DNA of 26,950 bases from Ardenticatenaceae bacterium (lineage in GTDB: Bacteria; Chloroflexota; Anaerolineae; Promineifilales; Promineifilaceae). The stretch spans positions 1-26,950 of the forward strand of contig JACKBT010000057.1 of NCBI GenBank assembly GCA_020634415.1, read 5' to 3'. The translations under genes and the position numbers were made by a program. The notes below the pieces were generated by a model. It was given only the letters and a program-made list of their open reading frames with translations, was not told the origin of the DNA and searched no databases. Within the stretch, counting starts at the first letter, position 1, and the number at the start of each line of letters is the position of its first letter. Shown here one piece after another: positions 24,213 to 26,950 of the stretch.

Positions 24213-25563
24213 AACGCACACCCTGCCGCTTTAATTCTGCCTGGATGGAATGGATATGAATATCGGCCGTTGTCACCCCTTCCTTCACCGACATCGCCGC
24301 CGCCACACCCGCGCCCTGCCCCGTCACCGTACAGCACATCATATTGCGCACCGACGCATGGGAAATCTTGTCCCCGGCAATGGCCCGCCCCGCCACCAGC
24401 AGATTGTCCACCCCCTGCGGCACTAAAGCCCCATACGGCACATGAAAATAACGGCCGGTTGTGGGCAAAATCAGCACCCCATAACCATCAATAAACTCAG
24501 GAAAAATGCCCACAGCATCCTCAAACCGGGCCTGCTGCCGTACATCCTGCTCGGTGAGGTTATAACGGCCGATAATCTTCCGCGTATCTCGAATCCCCAA
24601 CGTCATGCCAAAATTGCGCAAACCAGCCTTCTCGAAACCCGGCGCAAACTGCTGCAGCGCCCGCACCGCCAACATCGCCTGCCGCCGCCCCTCCATCTCT
24701 GCCCGCGTTAAATCCCACACATCCGTGCCGTCATACCCCGTCATGTGCACCATGTTCAGATAAGTGGCATCTCCGGCATCACTAATGCCGCTCCAGGTGC
24801 CGCCAATACTCTTCAAGCCGGGCGGGATCAACCCACTGGCCCGCGCCTTCTCAAACGGCTCATCCAGATAGGGGCTAAACAGATCATCCTCCTTGCCATC
24901 CGTCTGAATCGCCCACTCCTTACCCCAATCCATATAACGCATGGGATTTTCGCGCACATATTCCAAAAAACGGGCCTTATCCACACCCGAACAAGAGAAC
25001 ATCACCGTCACGGCCATCATCTCCTCTTTCGGCGTTTGGCGCACCGGCACGCCCGCCAAACAGGCCACGTCAGCATCGCCCGTCGCATCCACAATGCGCT
25101 GTGCCAGGATGGCGTGACGGCCCGCTTTACTCTGGACGATAACCCCCGTCACCTTATGCCCATCACGCAGCACATCCACAACCGTCGCGTGCAGCAGCGG
25201 TTGAATGCCCGCTTCTTGCACCCAATTGTCCGCCAGCACCTTAAACAGTTCCGCGTTAATGCCCTGGCTGATGGACTGCGGCTCGTCATAACTGGCCTGC
25301 TGTGCTTTGGCCCGCTGCTCAAACTCCAGGCCAATGCCTTCCACATCCACCGTTTCCGGGCGGCGATACCAGGCAATGCCCTCCACGCCCACATGGGTCA
25401 AATTGCCGCCAAAGCAACCATACCGCTCTATGAGCATGGTGTCTACCCCGGCGCGGGCCGAGCTAATGGCCGCCGACAAGCCGCCGGGGCCGCTGCCAAC
25501 TACTAATACATCTGTTTCGGCAATCACCGGAACCGTTTGTGCCGGAATGTGTACTGTTTTCAT
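24205..25563 (-). CDS. FAD-dependent oxidoreductase (FAD_oxidored family)
   Basis: A flavoprotein with an N-terminal Rossmann FAD-binding motif VVGSGPGGLSAA (G23, G25, G28). It continues with LIERYGCFGGN and the second FAD motif IVDATGDADVACLAGVP. The C-terminal block LLVAGRAIAGDKISHASVRNMMCCTVTGQGAGVAAA completes the FAD site. This matches the PF12831-type oxidoreductases, whose substrates are mostly unknown; no membrane segment or signal peptide is seen. At 452 residues it looks complete. GGAGAG lies about 10 nt upstream of the ATG. It is convergent with the preceding gene and overlaps its 3' end by 8 nt, and no bidirectional terminator is visible there. No neighbour hints at the substrate. 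Confidence 0.88.
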   Translation of the reverse strand: MKTVHIPAQTVPVIAETDVLVVGSGPGGLSAAISSARAGVDTMLIERYGCFGGNLTHVGVEGIAWYRRPETVDVEGIGLEFEQRAKAQQASYDEPQSISQGINAELFKVLADNWVQEAGIQPLLHATVVDVLRDGHKVTGVIVQSKAGRHAILAQRIVDATGDADVACLAGVPVRQTPKEEMMAVTVMFSCSGVDKARFLEYVRENPMRYMDWGKEWAIQTDGKEDDLFSPYLDEPFEKARASGLIPPGLKSIGGTWSGISDAGDATYLNMVHMTGYDGTDVWDLTRAEMEGRRQAMLAVRALQQFAPGFEKAGLRNFGMTLGIRDTRKIIGRYNLTEQDVRQQARFEDAVGIFPEFIDGYGVLILPTTGRYFHVPYGALVPQGVDNLLVAGRAIAGDKISHASVRNMMCCTVTGQGAGVAAAMSVKEGVTTADIHIHSIQAELKRQGVRFS

Positions 25564-25601
25564 GTTTGCATACTCTCCAATGTTGGTAAGATTTTGAAAG
25601 G

Positions 25602-25732
25602 ATTTTAGGCATGGTTCAAATGAGCTTTACAAATTGTAGAACGATTTTGCAAATTGTTCTCTGGGCGATTTGCAAAATCGCCCTACACGTGTCAAGCTAA
25701 ATTTCTGGGTTTTTGAACCATGCTGAATTTTA
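25602..25732. mobile_element. MITE-like element with nested inverted repeats
   Basis: The 287-nt divergent gap 25564-25850 holds no gene. Within it, a 12-base terminal inverted repeat GCATGGTTCAAA (25609-25620) / TTTGAACCATGC (25712-25723) encloses two further hairpins. One is GAACGATT/AATTGTTC (25639-25659 region, with one G-U pair); the other is GGGCGATT/AATCGCCC (about 25663-25683). A shorter AGCTT/AAGCT pair lies between these and the terminal arms. ATTTTA occurs on both outer sides (25602-25607 and 25727-25732) and could be a target-site duplication. The structure suggests a non-autonomous miniature element or a REP-type palindrome cluster. There is no coding capacity. Confidence 0.6.
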
Positions 25733-25799
25733 ACACTCTGTGGGCAACTGGCCCCATTCCCCGGCCAGATATTGCCTAAATGAAAACTTTGGTTGATGA

Positions 25800-25829
25800 T
25801 TGACCCTGACAACTGGCGCAACATATCAT
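25800..25829 (+). promoter_or_regulatory. Predicted sigma-70 promoter for the metallophosphoesterase gene
   Basis: TTGACC (25800-25805) and TATCAT (25824-25829) are each one base from consensus and 18 nt apart. Transcription would start near 25836, leaving a leader of only about 15 nt without a clear Shine-Dalgarno. This fits the absence of a ribosome-binding site before the ATG at 25851. Confidence 0.5.
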
Positions 25830-25850
25830 TCTGTGAAGCACTTATAAATT

Positions 25851-26654
25851 ATGTCAACAAATCCACTTTATTTTGTCCATATCAGCGATACCCATTTTGG
25901 GCCAACCAAAGCCTTTGCGCGGCATGGTCATGCGGCCTGGCCTTGTGCCCAAGAACTGGTGCGCATTATCAACAACCTGCCTATGCCGCCCGCCTTTGTC
26001 ATCCACACCGGCGATGTGACCACTGATCCCGACCCCGATGCCTATGAACTGGCGGCGGCTACCTTTGCTCAACTGCATGTTCCCATCTACTATGTGGTTG
26101 GTAATCACGACACGGCGCCAGACATCCGCCGCTATTTGCCGATGGGGCCAAAACAGGATTTGGATACGCCGGATCGGCTCTCTTACGTGTTTGAGGTAGA
26201 TGGGTATCGCTTTGTGGTGCTGGATGCGCGAGGGCCGGATGAAATTGATCCCAATGGATTGCTGCCCGAATCGCAGTTGGCGATTGTGCGCCAGGAAGCG
26301 GCGCCTGATGGCCCGCCGCTGACTATTTTCACGCACTATCCCGCCCTGCCGTTGAACTCCACCTGGTTTGATGAGCATATGTTGATCTTGAACGGTGAAG
26401 CTTTGCACCAGGCACTTTTGCCTGCTCGTGAGAGGCTGCGCGGGGTTTTCTTCGGGCACATTCACCAGCCCATGCAGATGATGCGCGATGGCATTGTGTA
26501 TGTCAGTACGGCCAGTGCTTTTTCGCAGTTTACGGCCTGGCCCGGTGCGCCCGAAGCGGAGCTTGATCCTGACCATCTGCCTGGTTATAACTTTGTGCAT
26601 CTGCTGCCGCAGCAGACGATTGTGCATCATCATACGTTTCCTCGCCCTGACTGA
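25851..26654 (+). CDS. Class III cyclic-nucleotide phosphodiesterase-type metallophosphoesterase
   Basis: A calcineurin-like phosphoesterase of 267 residues with the full dinuclear-metal ligand set: D13 and H15 (HISDTHFG), D55 (HTGDVTTD), N85 and H86 (GNHD), H162 (FTHYP) and H203 with H205 (GHIH). The DTH and GHIH motif forms and short size resemble CpdA/Rv0805-type class III phosphodiesterases, which hydrolyse 3',5'-cyclic AMP among other phosphodiesters. Substrate cannot be told from motifs alone. No signal peptide is seen, so it should be cytosolic. The neighbouring large protein has two cNMP-binding domains, which makes a cyclic-nucleotide role plausible. A long open frame on the opposite strand is a shadow. 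Confidence 0.88.
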   Translation: MSTNPLYFVHISDTHFGPTKAFARHGHAAWPCAQELVRIINNLPMPPAFVIHTGDVTTDPDPDAYELAAATFAQLHVPIYYVVGNHDTAPDIRRYLPMGPKQDLDTPDRLSYVFEVDGYRFVVLDARGPDEIDPNGLLPESQLAIVRQEAAPDGPPLTIFTHYPALPLNSTWFDEHMLILNGEALHQALLPARERLRGVFFGHIHQPMQMMRDGIVYVSTASAFSQFTAWPGAPEAELDPDHLPGYNFVHLLPQQTIVHHHTFPRPD

Positions 26655-26680
26655 GGCGGCAGGAGAATGAAATTAACAAA

Positions 26681-26950
26681 ATGAAAACTATTCTTGAAAC
26701 AATTTTGCCCCCGGTAATTGACAACCAGATTCGTGGCCTGAAACTGCCCTTTTATGTCTTTGTGGGTTATGCGCTTTTGAGTACGATTCGTAGTTGCATT
26801 CATATGTTTTCGGCCGATGGGGGGGCGGGCAGTATTGCGGGGATGGATTTGTCGGTGGCGGGGGCGGATGGCATTGTTTTTGCCTTTGCCCTGTGGGGGA
26901 GTTCGCAGTTGTTGTTGGCGCTGGTGCAACTGTTGGTGGTTATTCGTTAC
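26681..26950 (+). CDS. Unidentified membrane protein, 3'-truncated by window edge
   Basis: An open frame of 90 codons runs off the end of the window. The product begins MKTILETILPPVIDNQIRG and has two hydrophobic stretches, LPFYVFVGYALLSTIRSCIHMF (about 21-42) and GIVFAFALWGSSQLLLALVQLLVVI (about 64-88), separated by a Gly/Ala/Asp-rich loop. I do not recognise the family. It starts 26 nt after the metallophosphoesterase, so the two may be co-transcribed. AGGAGA at 26661-26666 is 14 nt from this ATG, longer than usual. A five-codon frame from 26667 ends on the TGA that overlaps this ATG. Confidence 0.6.
   Translation, partial: MKTILETILPPVIDNQIRGLKLPFYVFVGYALLSTIRSCIHMFSADGGAGSIAGMDLSVAGADGIVFAFALWGSSQLLLALVQLLVVIRY

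Noticed and set aside
25854..26633. Long open frame on the minus strand opposite the metallophosphoesterase
   Set aside because: The plus-strand frame has the full metal-ligand motif set; the minus-strand product resembles no family.
1..26950. tRNA, rRNA or CRISPR arrays
   Set aside because: No cloverleaf, rRNA core sequence or regularly spaced direct repeats were seen on reading; ACGGCCGT copies are irregularly spaced and inside genes, unlike a CRISPR array.

Overview
The window is a continuous stretch of a bacterial chromosome of mid-range GC. It starts inside a DNA primase gene and ends inside an unidentified membrane-protein gene. The best guess for the host is a Chloroflexota lineage (Anaerolineae/Ardenticatenia-like). 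This rests on the overall protein character, the nuo layout and the large surface protease with surface-repeat modules. It is an inference from sequence style and was not tested by any search.

Layout. (1) 1-3468: the 3' part of dnaG and a complete primary sigma factor gene rpoD, closed by a clear intrinsic terminator; this is the conserved macromolecular-synthesis pair. (2) 3537-6641: a secreted, membrane-anchored metzincin protease with repeat modules and an apparent inserted jelly-roll module. (3) 6666-6742: a terminator-like hairpin made of two copies of a 10-base palindrome, then an extended -10 promoter. (4) 6810-20289: a co-directional complex I operon nuoABCDEFGHIJKLM with full electron-input module (EFG), hydrogenase-like core (BCDI) and most of the membrane arm (AHJKLM). 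It ends in a strong terminator without nuoN. (5) 20418-24212: a 1264-residue fusion of a 12-TM-like nucleotide-transporter/MFS-type domain, HEAT repeats and two tandem cyclic-nucleotide-binding domains. (6) Convergent to it, an FAD-dependent oxidoreductase (24205-25563, minus). (7) A small MITE-like nested inverted-repeat element, then a class III phosphodiesterase-type metallophosphoesterase (25851-26654) and the start of an unknown membrane protein.

The most striking signal is not a gene. The palindrome ACGGCCGT (usually AACGGCCGTT) occurs 26 times by hand count, against about 0.4 expected for an 8-base word in 27 kb of even composition. It lies in coding DNA in more than one reading frame and in intergenic DNA. 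Around many copies the plus strand is G-rich before the motif and C-rich after it, so the motif marks local GC-skew flips. The two tandem cNMP-binding domains act as an internal comparison: the copy with an intact motif shows the flip downstream, while the copy with a one-base-broken motif does not. This looks like a highly iterated palindrome (analogous in abundance to cyanobacterial HIP1) linked to strand-asymmetric mutation, repair or conversion. A second, unrelated palindrome family (GTAATTAC) sits in several gaps of the nuo operon.
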